A stretch of 64,000 nt of DNA from Trichosporon coremiiforme (Eukaryota > Basidiomycota > Tremellomycetes > Trichosporonales > Trichosporonaceae): contig BCJJ01000013.1 of the NCBI GenBank assembly GCA_039545355.1, forward strand, positions 977,980-1,041,979, read 5' to 3'. A program made the position numbers and the translations under genes. The notes beneath the pieces are model-generated. The model was not told where the DNA came from and searched no databases. It saw only the letters and a list, made by a program, of their open reading frames with translations. Below are positions 13,490 to 23,403 of the stretch, piece after piece (position 1 is the stretch's first letter; each line of letters starts with the position of its first letter).

Positions 13490-14367
13490 ATGTCGAACGC
13501 GCACCGCCCAACATGGAACCCGAAGCAGGGTCAGGACAGCAAGATGGGCACGGCCCAGGTGTCGAAGCACGGGATGGCGTCGCACACAAAGCTCAAGTTC
13601 CGACAAGTCGGGCAGACCTCTGTCTCCGACGTCGCGCGCCGCGATCTGCGCGCTGAGCTTGCCGCTGCCGAGCGCGCGGCCCAGGATAAGAAGAGGAAGG
13701 CGCAGGGACTGCCGCCCCTCCCGCCACCGCCTGGAGCCAAGGCGATTGGGAATGGAGAGGGGGAGAATGAGGAGGAAGACGAAGCGGCGGCCAAGCGGAG
13801 AAAGATCCTCGAGGAGGCGGCGGAGCTGGACCGAGACGACTCGTCTGATGACGATGATGAGGAGGACGATGATGACGACGACGACGAGTGAGTACTCCCA
13901 TGACTCTCTCTCTCTACAACAGCTTCCTCTCCGGGGATAGACAAGCTAACTCCAGCTCGGACGACGACAGCGACGACGACACGGCGGCCCTGATGGCCGA
14001 GCTGGCGAAGATTAAGCGCGAGCGCGCGGAGGAGAAGGCGCGTCTTGCCGCCGAGGCGGACGCCGCGAACGCAGCAGACCGGGACGCCGAGATCGCCTCG
14101 GGCAACCCGCTGCTGAACCTGCAGGCTGCGCTGGGACAGGGCTCGGAGGCGTCGAGCAGCGCCGGGGGCGGGTTCGCAGTCAAGCGGCGCTGGGACGACG
14201 ACCTCATCTTCAAGAACCAGGCTGTTACGCTCGAGAAGGCGAAGAAGGGCGAGTTCGTCAATGACCTCCTCCGGTCCGAGTTCCACAAGAAGTTCATGCA
14301 GAAGTGAGTCTTCCCTCTGACAGCTGCGGAACGGATGGCCTAGCTGACGACCAGGTACATCAAGTAG
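13490..14367 (+). CDS. CWC15: Cwc15/Cwf15 spliceosome component
   Basis: Subunit of the Prp19 (NTC)-associated spliceosome core, nuclear. Exons 13490-13887, 13956-14303 and 14355-14367 encode 252 residues; the last exon carries only the final codons (Y-I-K-stop). The N-terminus [14 protein letters not shown] and the following [16 protein letters not shown] block match the family, as does the C-terminal block [12 protein letters not shown] through [12 protein letters not shown]. Between them lie a Pro-rich patch, a charged helix and a long Asp/Glu tract (about residues 115-140) encoded by GAC/GAT/GAG repeats and interrupted by intron 1. Length agrees with other Cwc15 proteins. Both introns have GTGAGT donors. 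Confidence 0.95.
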
Positions 14368-14866
14368 ACGTCTTGATCGCTCTGCGCACATATGTGCATC
14401 CGGAGCGCTTACTCGCCCCCTTAGTCCGTTTGTTAGACCGTGTGTTAGAAGTAGAGGGTATGCAGCACTTGTAACTTTTGCCACCGAGTCCCGCCTGGTC
14501 GTCACTACCGCGGACCACCAGCGATGCATGTACAGCCGCACCTCTCATGCATTACTCACATCGTCTATGCTCATCCCCGACTCTGATGATGCCATGCATG
14601 CATGGGCATGAGTGCGCAGCGTTAGAGATCTGCGAGGAGGGGCGCAGCATGACGTGTACTCTGATACGGCTCTGACGTGTGTCGGCCAGGCCGGCAGGTC
14701 CACCACTACCGCTCGCGCAGAGTCACGATCCCAAGTCCAGTCACTCATCAACAGTACTGCCGTCCTTTCACCTTACACTCCCCTCTACACCAGCTGAAAT
14801 CCCAACGAAGAGGTCGCGCTCACCCCTCGACACATCACTCTCGCCTGCATCTCCCCGACAATCACA
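14368..14866. other. Intergenic region between CWC15 and the cullin gene
   Basis: About 500 nt with the CWC15 3' UTR and the cullin promoter. The final 150 nt are C/A-rich with no ATG on the plus strand. No gene is visible. Confidence 0.5.
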
Positions 14867-17687
14867 ATGGCCTCCGCCACTGGTGCCGACGGCGCCGTTT
14901 GGCGTGAGCCGACCATGAAGCAGAAGCCCTCGAAGTGAGTCGCCCGGTCGCCTGCACGCTGGGGTCCCGTCGAGACGCCGCTCTCTGTGCGACGTTGAAG
15001 CGGACCGGTCCACGATGGAAAGGAAGGGGTTGGAGACCGGGACGCGCGTCGTCATTGGGGACAATGCCGATCCCGCTGCTCGCTAAGCTCGGCGGGCGTA
15101 GTGCACTGCCCGTTGATGCCGCCGCCGCCGCCTGCCTGCCGTCGCCGCTCCGCGCGCTGTCGACAGACCAAGGGGAGATTGTGTGAAGAGACGATGGGTA
15201 CCACCCCAGCGTGCTGTGCTTGTGTACTGGTGTGCTGAGACATGCTGACATCCCCAGGGACGCCGACCTTGCGGTGTGTGATTGACGAAGGGGAACGCTG
15301 ACCGCAGACATCGTGGGCCTTCCTCGAGGTCGGTGTCGACCACATCATGTCGCGGTGAGTTGTCAGACCCCTTTGGGTGGCCATCAACTGACGTAAACAG
15401 GATGCAGAAGCTCGGCATGTCGTACCAGTACTACATCCTGCTGTACACGAGCATTTACGACTACTGCACGAACTCGGCGCGCGGCGGCCTCAACCTTCCC
15501 CAGATGCCGCGCGGCGCCGGAGCCAGTCTTCAGGGTGCCGAGCTGTACAAGAAGCTGAGCCAGTTCCTTGCCGAGCACTGCAAGTCGATGCGTGAGGTGA
15601 GTCGACAGCGTGCGGGATTGAACTGACAGGATAGGAGGGCGAGAAGCTCAATGACCTCGAGCTGCTCAAGTACTACGCCCGCCAGTGGGACAGGTACACC
15701 ATGGGCGCGCGCTACGTGAACAAGCTGTTCAACTACCTGAACAAGCACTGGGTTAAGCGAGAGAAGGACGAGGGCCGTAAGGACGTCTACACGGTCTACA
15801 CCCTCGCGCTCGTCATGTGGAAGCGTCAGTTCTTCACCTACATCAAGCAGGAGTCGGACACGACGCCCTCGCGCCTCACCCTCGCCGTGCTGAGGCAGAT
15901 CGAGCTGCAGCGCAACGGCGAGATCATCGATAACTCGCTGCTCAAGAAGGTCATCGAGTCTTACGTCGCGCTCGGCATTGACGACGCCGACGCCCAGCGC
16001 CAGAACCTCGAGGTGTATCAGGACTGCTTCCAGAAGTTCTTCATCGCTGCCACCGAGAAGTACTACACTGCCGAGTCGTCCGCGTTCGTCACCTCCAACT
16101 CGGTCCCTGACTACATGAAAAAGGCGGAGGAGCGTCTTGCCGAGGAGGCGGACCGGATAAATCTCTACCTGCACGACAGCACGCGTGTCCAGCTCAAGGA
16201 CACGTGCGAGGAGGTCCTCATCAACCAGCACCGCGAGATCATGTGGAACGAGTTCCAGCCCCTCCTCGACGCCGACCGCGAGGCCGACCTCGCCCGCATG
16301 TATGGTCTTCTCTCCCGCGTCCGTGGCCTCGACCCGCTCCGCAAGAAGTTCGAGGACCATGTCAAGCGTGCCGGTCTCGCTGCTGTCGAGCGCGTTGTTC
16401 CCGCCCCTGGTGCCGTCAACGAGCAAGGCAAGCCCGAGACGCTCGACCCCAAGGCGTACATCGAGGCTTTGCTTAGTGTGCACTCCAAGTTTGGCGACAT
16501 TGTCAACGGCCCCTTCAACTCGGAGCTCGGCTTCAACGCGTCGCTCGACAAGGCGTGCCGCGAGTTTGTGAACTCGAACGCGGCGGCTACTACCCCGACC
16601 AAGTCGCCCGAGCTGCTCGCGAGCTACTGCGACCAGCTGCTTAGGAAGTCGAACCGCGACCTGGACCCGGACGCGCTCGAGAACGCGCTCAACCAGTCGA
16701 TGGTCATCTTCAAGTTCATTGACGACAAGGACGTTTTCCAGAAGTTCTACCAGCGCAGGCTCGCCTCGCGTCTCGTGAACGGCACGTCGGCGTCCGAGGA
16801 CAGCGAGAGCAGCATGATCTCCAAGCTCAAGGAGCTCTCCGGCTACGACTACACGAACAAGCTCACGCGCATGTTCAGCGATGTCAGCGTCGGACGCGAC
16901 ATCACGGAGAAGTTCAAGGAGAAGGAGCGCCGCGACAACTCGCCTGACGACATCGACTTCACCATCATGGTGCTCGGTACCAACTTCTGGCCCCTCACGC
17001 CGCAGAACACCGAGTACAACGTCCCGCGCGAGATCCGTGGCGTCTACGACCGCTTCACCCGCTTCTACAACGACGTCCACTCAGGCCGTAAGCTCACCTG
17101 GCTCTGGCACGTGTCCAAGGGCGAGATGCGCCCGACGTACCTCGGCCAGAAGTACATCTTCATGGTCAGCGCGTACCAGCTCGTCATTCTGTGCCAGTTC
17201 AACGAGAACGACTCCCTCACATTCAAGGAGGTCCAGACCGGCACTGGTCTCGCCGAGAACATTCTCAAGTCGCAGCTCAACCTCCTCACCAAGCTCAAGG
17301 TGCTCACGAACGACGGCGACACGTACGACCTCAACATGCACTTCAAGAGCAAGAAGATCCGCGTGCAGCTCAACCAGCCTGTCCGCGCCGAGCAGAAGGC
17401 GGAGGCGAAGGAGGTCCTCCAGAGCGTCGACGAGGACAGGAAGTTCGTGTACCAGGCCAACATTGTCCGTCTCATGAAGGCGCGAAAGGTAAGCTCAACC
17501 GGGAACAGGACAGAGCTGACAGATACAGACGATGAAGCACCAGCAGCTTATTCAGGAAGTCACTGCCCAGATCTCGCAGAAGTTCACCCCCAAGGTGTCC
17601 GAGATCAAGAAGGCGATTGACCACCTCATCGACAAGGAGTACCTCGAGCGTGGGGAGGAGAAAGACCAGTACAACTACCAGGCGTAG
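14867..17687 (+). CDS. CDC53: Cullin-1-type SCF ubiquitin ligase scaffold
   Basis: Scaffold of SCF ubiquitin ligases: the N-terminus binds Skp1/F-box proteins and the C-terminus binds the RING protein Rbx1. Six exons (14867-14934, 15258-15273, 15308-15354, 15401-15596, 15635-17488, 17529-17687) give 779 residues, close to Cul1. Exon 2 is only 16 nt. The N-terminal helix [27 protein letters not shown] matches the Skp1-binding region; the cullin-homology domain includes [23 protein letters not shown]; the C-terminal winged helix carries the NEDD8 motif IVRLMKARK (acceptor Lys about 724) followed by T-M-K-H-Q-Q-L-I and the ending [16 protein letters not shown]. Intron 5 falls directly after the neddylation motif. 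Four of five introns crowd the first 330 coding nt. The window also holds F-box-like genes, the usual SCF partners, though no direct link is shown. Confidence 0.96.
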
Positions 17688-18006
17688 AGAGACAGACCGA
17701 GCATGTGGAAGAAGGCGCAGAGGCGGGAGAAGCCGCAAAAAAACCGAGGAAGAGCATGCGAACGAAGAAGCAGAGTGCAAGACGAGGCACACCCCCCCGG
17801 CCGCTACGCAGAGCACCGGTTCACCGCCCCGTCTTGTTGTACATACATATTCGAATACCTATTAGTGTTGATGCAGCTGAAGTGTACAACAGGCAAACCG
17901 GCCTTGTCAATTCGGAATCTAGTGCATCCCATCCAGAAGTCAAGAACAGTGATAAAAACGAAGATACAACGGGGGATACGTATGAGTGATGGGTAGAGAG
18001 ATACTT
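17688..18006. terminator. Convergent 3' ends of the cullin and CreC genes
   Basis: About 320 nt between two stop codons facing each other, so it must contain both 3' UTRs and polyadenylation sites. It is less GC-rich than the coding sequence on either side, with A-rich stretches near 17737 and 17950. No gene seen. Confidence 0.55.
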
Positions 18007-20052
18007 CTACGCCAGCTGCTTCTTGGCCGACTTCTTGCGCGGCTGCCTCGGCGGCCTGATCCAGAACTTGATGCTCCCCGCACGGCTGACGGTGCAAATC
18101 GTCTTCGGGCCCATGTACAGCGAGCTCATGAGGTTTCCCTCGACCTGCCTGGCGAGCACGGGCTGGAGCATGGCCACGTCAGCCTTACTGGGTGGTTGGT
18201 GGAAGTTTGGTCTTCCATCCCCATCGGCCGTCTTCTCGAGACTGACGCTGCTCCCGATACCAATGGAGCCGTGGCGGTGATGCCCCCCATGCCCGCCGGG
18301 ATGGTGATGGTGTCTCGGCTTGCGGAGTGCGGCGGCGCTGAAGTCCCACAGCAGCAGCTTGCCGTCCTCGCCAACCGAGCCGAAACGGTACCCGCGGCCT
18401 GCGGAGCGCATCGTGGGGTCAAACGCGATTCCAGTCACGTTGGCGGTGTGGCCCTGACACCTGGCCACGACGCGGGCCTCACGCGGCGAGTAGATCGTGA
18501 TCAGGTCGTCTTCGCCGCCCACTGCCACGAAGCGACTGTCGGGCGACCAGGCGACACACCGCAGCCCGCCGAAGTAGGACTGGAACACGTCCATGACGCG
18601 CGTCTCCTCCGTGTCCAGCAGACGGAGAAGGCCGTCCCGCGTAATGAGCGCGAGGTATCGTCCATCAGGACTGTAGGCCATGCCCGTCAACATGCTGTCT
18701 GTCCCGAGCCGGGCGACGCTGAGGGGATTCTTGCCAGCCCAGGGGTACTTCTCGCCGCGCTTGTCGCGCTGTTCGGCAGGCACGGCCCACTCCGTGTTCT
18801 TCCATTCGATGACACGGTCTTGGAACGCGGAGCGCTCGCCCGCCGAGGCGGGATTACTGCTCGCCTTAGCGGCCGCGAGCAGCTCGGCCTCCTCGAACAC
18901 TGTGTCCCAAGGGCGAGGGACCGAGTTGATAACGACCATGCCGGCCTCGCTCGGGTCCTCGGCGAAGAGGTGGAAGACGGCGACCGTGTTGTCGGCGAAC
19001 GAGGCGAGGAACCGGTCCCCGCCCCGCGGGTCGAAGTGGATCGCCGTCACGGCCGACTTGATGAGCTTGCCGCTCACGTTGAAGCGCTCGGTCCGATCGT
19101 TGATGAAGTCGAGGTAGACGAGGTCGCCAGTCTCGAAGCCGACGACAATGTCCTGCCGCCCCGGGGTCGTCGTGAGCGTGCTCAGAGCATGCGTCGTCGG
19201 CGCGTTCTGGAACACGACCGTCGCCAGGTTCTCGAGCACCGCGCCGCCCTCCTCTGCCCAGCAGAAAAGGCGGCCCATGTTCCAGAACGCCCAGCGAACG
19301 CGCTCGCCGCCATTCTTCCCCTTGTCGTCCATGATGGAGCCGAGGTTCAGGTTCGGCGACACGCGGGTGATGAACCCACCTCGGTTCGCGCTCAGCCGCT
19401 TCTCCTCCTTGCGCGTCTTCGGGGCCTTGCTGCCAAACTTGCCCTTGGCTGCGGGGGCGGAGACCTCGGGCGTCAGCGCCTGGTGCTGAGCAACAGGTGC
19501 AGGAGACTGGAACGACGACTCGGACTCGGTGTCGCTGAATTCGTACTCGTCCGGCGGGGGTCCCTCGTCCTTGGGCGGCGCGGGGGTCGACTCGGTACGC
19601 TTGCCGAGACCGCGGCGGACGAGGGCACCGAACGACGACTCCTTGCCCGTCTCGCGCGAGGGGAACCACACGTCCGCGAACGACATCTTGGTCGGATGGC
19701 CCGGCTGCCATTGTCCGTTCACGAGCGTTGAGCCGGAAGAGACGGCGAAGATGTTCGGCGAAGCGAGAGGCGGGAGAGGCATGTACGCAGGCGTGCCCAT
19801 GGAGAAACCGCCGGCGCCGATCAGCGCTGCGCTCGCGAGCGGCATCTGTTGAGGGCGCTGCTCCGTCGGAAGCGGTCCCGGAACCTCAACGTCCGGGAAC
19901 CATCCCTTCGCAAGGTGGTACGTGCCCTCCGGAGCGATGAGATCTTCCGGCAGCGGCGGGCACGGGACGACGGGCACAGTCGGTAGGGCGGGGCGCGGCG
20001 GCACAACCATCCGCGGAAGATAGTGCGTTGGGGGCGGGATGTAGAGTTCCAT
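18007..20052 (-). CDS. creC: CreC/WDR20-type WD40 protein
   Basis: Single exon, 681 residues. In Aspergillus, CreC stabilises the deubiquitinase CreB in carbon catabolite repression; the animal relative WDR20 activates USP12/USP46. The N-terminal third is Pro/Ser-rich with an acidic patch near residue 170; the WD40 domain starts around residue 240 (VRWAFWNMGRLFCWAE). Recognisable repeats include LTGMAYSPDGRYLALITRDG, LRCVAWSPDSRFVAVGGEDD, and GYRFGSVGEDGKLLLWDFS, a hallmark of this subfamily. A His/Gly-rich loop (RKPRHHHHPGGHGG) then precedes the last repeat, which ends MGPKTICTVSRAGSIKFWIRP. The tail is Lys/Arg-rich. The start ATG at 20050-20052 is the first in this frame. The antisense strand carries a mirror frame of 581 codons, which I reject. 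Confidence 0.85.
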   Translation of the reverse strand: MELYIPPPTHYLPRMVVPPRPALPTVPVVPCPPLPEDLIAPEGTYHLAKGWFPDVEVPGPLPTEQRPQQMPLASAALIGAGGFSMGTPAYMPLPPLASPNIFAVSSGSTLVNGQWQPGHPTKMSFADVWFPSRETGKESSFGALVRRGLGKRTESTPAPPKDEGPPPDEYEFSDTESESSFQSPAPVAQHQALTPEVSAPAAKGKFGSKAPKTRKEEKRLSANRGGFITRVSPNLNLGSIMDDKGKNGGERVRWAFWNMGRLFCWAEEGGAVLENLATVVFQNAPTTHALSTLTTTPGRQDIVVGFETGDLVYLDFINDRTERFNVSGKLIKSAVTAIHFDPRGGDRFLASFADNTVAVFHLFAEDPSEAGMVVINSVPRPWDTVFEEAELLAAAKASSNPASAGERSAFQDRVIEWKNTEWAVPAEQRDKRGEKYPWAGKNPLSVARLGTDSMLTGMAYSPDGRYLALITRDGLLRLLDTEETRVMDVFQSYFGGLRCVAWSPDSRFVAVGGEDDLITIYSPREARVVARCQGHTANVTGIAFDPTMRSAGRGYRFGSVGEDGKLLLWDFSAAALRKPRHHHHPGGHGGHHRHGSIGIGSSVSLEKTADGDGRPNFHQPPSKADVAMLQPVLARQVEGNLMSSLYMGPKTICTVSRAGSIKFWIRPPRQPRKKSAKKQLA

Positions 20053-20898
20053 CGTGGCTGATGCCTGGCGGTCTTATCGTCTTAGCAGCAGCAAGTTGGG
20101 TGGTCGTCCTAATCGGCTGGAGTGGTCGGTCGTCTGATCGGGATAGGAACGCTCGCGGGTCCGTGGATGGGGAATGTAGCAAGCCCGTTTAAGGTCGTGA
20201 GTGATCGGGATAAGGTGGGTGGGTCTAAGGCCGTGTCGGGATGGGGAATGCGGACACGAGAAGCAACGAGAAGGGTGCGATGCGACGAGATTCAAGTCGA
20301 GAGCTTTGAGAGGAGATGACGACCCCAAACCGCGAGCGAGCGGGCGTCTGGCAGTGCTAGGGTGCGGTGAAGTGGGCGCTTTACCCCGCAGCCCCCCGCA
20401 CTGGGGTCACGTGCTAGTCTAGTCTTCTTACATCATCCGCAGGCTGGGGGCCCTCGCTTCGGCCCGTTTCCGATGCACCTCCAGTTTCCGATCCGAACAG
20501 CCTACCACGCAAAACATGACTACCGCTACAAGACACAACAGAGACAACGAGATGTTGGATACATGGTGCGGAACGGATGAAGCAACTGGCAATGTATACC
20601 CCACGTGCCTGGGCGTGTTGATACTCAGCATTTCGTGGACCCGCTGCTCGGCCCTTGCATTGCCGCGTCATCGCACTGGAACCCCCAAGACGCCCTGCTA
20701 GACCATGACATGCGGTGACACATGACAACGGTTGTTCATTCGTCTTATCGTTCCTCTACTGACGCCGGCGTCGCATCCCGGAGGCTGCGCAAGTAAGTCG
20801 GTGCAGGGTCAAGCCGCCGATGCGATTACCAGGGCCGCTTTTCGGGGGTCACCCAGGTCTCACCTGCTCGTCAGTCCGGGGAATCGTTCTCAACGCAC
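20053..20898. other. CreC promoter side of the accessory island
   Basis: About 850 nt from the CreC start to the end of the first F-box-like pseudogene. The right half is lower in GC than the flanks. No supportable gene; CreC promoter and leader are expected in the first few hundred nt. Confidence 0.45.
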
Positions 20899-21940
20899 CG
20901 CATACTGTGCATGGAAGGCAGTCGGGAGGACTCGGGTCATTAACGACCCCAAAGACGATTGCCACCGCGATAGCCCTTCGCGAGCTCAGCGACGGTCCTC
21001 CAATCCTCCAGTGATTGCTCGTGACGTTGATGCCGGGTCGCATTGGCTTGCTCGGTGAGCTCCTGATCGTACTCGTACTCCCGCAGAGCGACGCAGTAAT
21101 CAACGGGACCATTCTCAGCGATGTTCTCGATGCTTTGGTCGATATACCTTGCCACTTTCTCGAGGCTCAGCGGTTCGTGATGGTTGTGGTTCGGGCACGG
21201 GCACCTGGTCCGCCTAGCCCGCAGCCTGCCGGCTGCGCTGTACAGTAGTCGAAGATGCGGCATGTAGCCCAGCGCTGTGGCTTCCACCCCGTCGCAAAAG
21301 GGTACGTGTGGAACGTGATATGCCTGTGGGCTGTGGCCCGAAGGGAGACAAGCAGCGGTGCTGCGAAGACTCCTTGCTCACAGAAGTGTAGGCGATCGAA
21401 GAGCAGCACGCCGCGGTCGGCGAAGACGCGTGAACTGGCTTGTCCTGCAGTGATGGGAGGTAGATCCGAGGAGCGGGGCGCGTCCCAGATCTTCAACTCC
21501 TGTGCATTCCGGAACAGGGGTTCGCCTGGGATGCAGACTGCCCACAGTAGAACCAGATTTAGACCAGATCGGCGCGAGCAGAGTGAGCGAGCAGACTAGG
21601 CGCAGCGTACGGCGCCATCGTTTACTCGGGGTGGGCAGGTGAGCCCAGCGCGCGCGTATTTTGTCCTTTTTCGGGTACCTGCCTCCATCGTCGGCCGTGA
21701 AGACCTTCCACCCAGCTTCGCCATTGCCCAAAAGATGGCCGCCCGCCAGAAAGTCAAGGAGGCGGGTGTCGTCCAGCGCGAGTTTACAGTAAAGTAGAGG
21801 CATTGCCAAATCGTACAGCGCGCGCGAGCTTCGGGCGACTTTTACCAACGCTTGCTTATCTGCTGCCTGGTGGGATCCAGCAGGCTACAGACGTACAGCA
21901 ACAGCTCCTTGGGCAGGGCTGCAGCAAGTGTTGTCGCCAT
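20899..21940 (-). pseudogene. F-box-like family copy 1, broken by at least four frameshifts
   Basis: Conceptual pieces in all three minus frames align in order with the open paralog at 23404-24519. The ATG at 21940 starts MATTLAAALPKELLLYVCSLL; the frame breaks near 21865 and resumes with ARSSRALYDLAMPLLYCKLAL. It breaks again near 21550, continuing as LVLLWAVCIPGEPLFRNAQ and FAAPLLVSLRATAHRHITFH; near 21250, continuing as CPCPNHNHHEPLSLEKVARYI and LEDWRTVAELA; and near 20965, ending with PDCLPCTVCG just before a GTGCGT at the family's conserved donor position. Because each piece is well preserved, decay looks recent. It would encode an F-box-type N-terminus plus a family-specific C-terminal region; no function is assigned. 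Confidence 0.8.
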
Positions 21941-22271
21941 CCTGCGATGCGTGAAAGAGGAAGAATGCGCGCAGAACAAATGGTTCAAGGGTCAAGTGCT
22001 GCTGCCAGGGTCGGCTGCTTGCGGCTACATGGTGTGCGAAATGATGATGTGAGTTGTGTTGTGATGTTAGGACGGGGGTTGTTGCGTTTCAGATAGTTGA
22101 TGCCTCGTCACTTTGGCGGCGCGTGCCCCGCGGAATCTACTGTAATCTGCGCGCTGGCTATGGCACACCGCGAGGCATCAAAGGGGCCACTGCACATCTA
22201 CGAGCCTCTTTCCTCCGAGGCTACCCATGCTCGGCCTGTGCGTCAGATTCAGAGACGCAGACTTCACATAC

Positions 22272-23005
22272 CACAAACGACACATGGAGGGCAGTCGGGG
22301 GGGGGGCTAGCGTCGTTCACGTCCCCGAAGACAATCTTAAGGTTGTGTTGCGACCACTCTCCAATCCTCCATGGCTTGCTTATCACTCTGGCGACGCAGG
22401 GCGTTCCACAGCTAGGAGCGACGCTGCAAGCAAGCCCTGGCCGCAAAAGTCTGGGCAGTCGAACGGAACGACATGGTCACTGGGGGCAGCGCGGAGGAGG
22501 GCGTCCAGTGCCTGAATCTGAGGCTGGCCGGGCTTACAAGGTGCGTCCTGGATGCGCAGCCCACGAACATTGGGAAACAACGGTTCGTTGGGGACACATA
22601 AACTCCAAAGACAGACCAGGGCCTTCGGTGAGATCCGTGCAGGGACTGTAAGCGTCCGTAACTCCCTTAGGTTGCGACGCCAACGCTCACTCGGAGCAGG
22701 CAGGTGACCCCACTGCGCGACGATATCATCTGCTTCGGGTATTGGTCTGTTTCGGCGACGATGAAGTGCTTCCAGTCGCTGTGGGTCCCAACCACAGAAC
22801 GGGATCCCGCGAGTAATTGGAGCAAGCGCGAGTCGTCAAGCTCCAAGTGGCGATAGAGAATGGGAATCGCCAACTCATACAGCGCGTGGGATGTGTGGGC
22901 CACTCTCGCGAGGGTGCTTCGGTCGGAGGCGTGGGCGGTATTTAGCATGCTGAGCGCACGGGCCAGCAGCTCTGACGGTAATGTGGTTGTTCGTTCGCTG
23001 GACAT
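22272..23005 (-). pseudogene. F-box-like family copy 2, frameshifted and internally deleted
   Basis: Starts at ATG 23003-23005 with MSSERTTTLPSELLARALSML and matches the paralog to about residue 88 (DWKHFIVAETDQYP). A one-base loss in a C run at about 22737-22741 shifts frame; the correct frame continues as ADDIVAQWGHLPAPSERWRR through FDCPDFCGQGLLAASLL to a stop near 22383. The Cys/His segment and following 100 or so residues present in copy 3 are missing. The sequence resumes with MEDWRVVATQ, shifts again, and ends NLKIVFGDVNDASPP, PDCPPCVVCG before a GTATGT donor. A run of ten G/C at 22297-22306 lies inside the remnant. Confidence 0.8.
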
Positions 23006-23403
23006 CTTGGGCCGTAGTGTAGTGTGGGCTCGCAATCCGTTGCCGTTGTATATGGGGAACAGCTCATGCGCTCCTCCAAAAGAATCGAGTTCTCCACAGC
23101 CGGAAGACGTACCAGGGCGAGGGGTAACAACGTTCGCGAATGCCTCCAAGGCAGTCACGCACCTAGCGTTTGGCCCCGGTCACGTGTGGTCAAATGAACA
23201 CACCTGAACACCGCAGTTGTGCTGTCTGATGCTCATCAGTCACCTTTGCTATTTGCTCCCCTTTCGCTCGCACTTGCATCCGCATTTGTGTCTGCCCGAT
23301 ACCCTCTACTGAACGATAAGAGACTTGCATCAAACGACTAAGCATGGCATTGACACTCGCGGCGGATCCACTTTACTAGGACCAGCTGTATCAGCGTATC
23401 CTT

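Noticed and set aside
15530..17080. 516-codon minus-strand open frame
   Set aside because: Mirror of the cullin-homology exon, Val/Leu/Glu/Arg-rich shadow; the plus strand has the conserved motifs.
17986..19731. 581-codon plus-strand open frame
   Set aside because: Antisense to the WD40 repeats of CreC, with no domain of its own.
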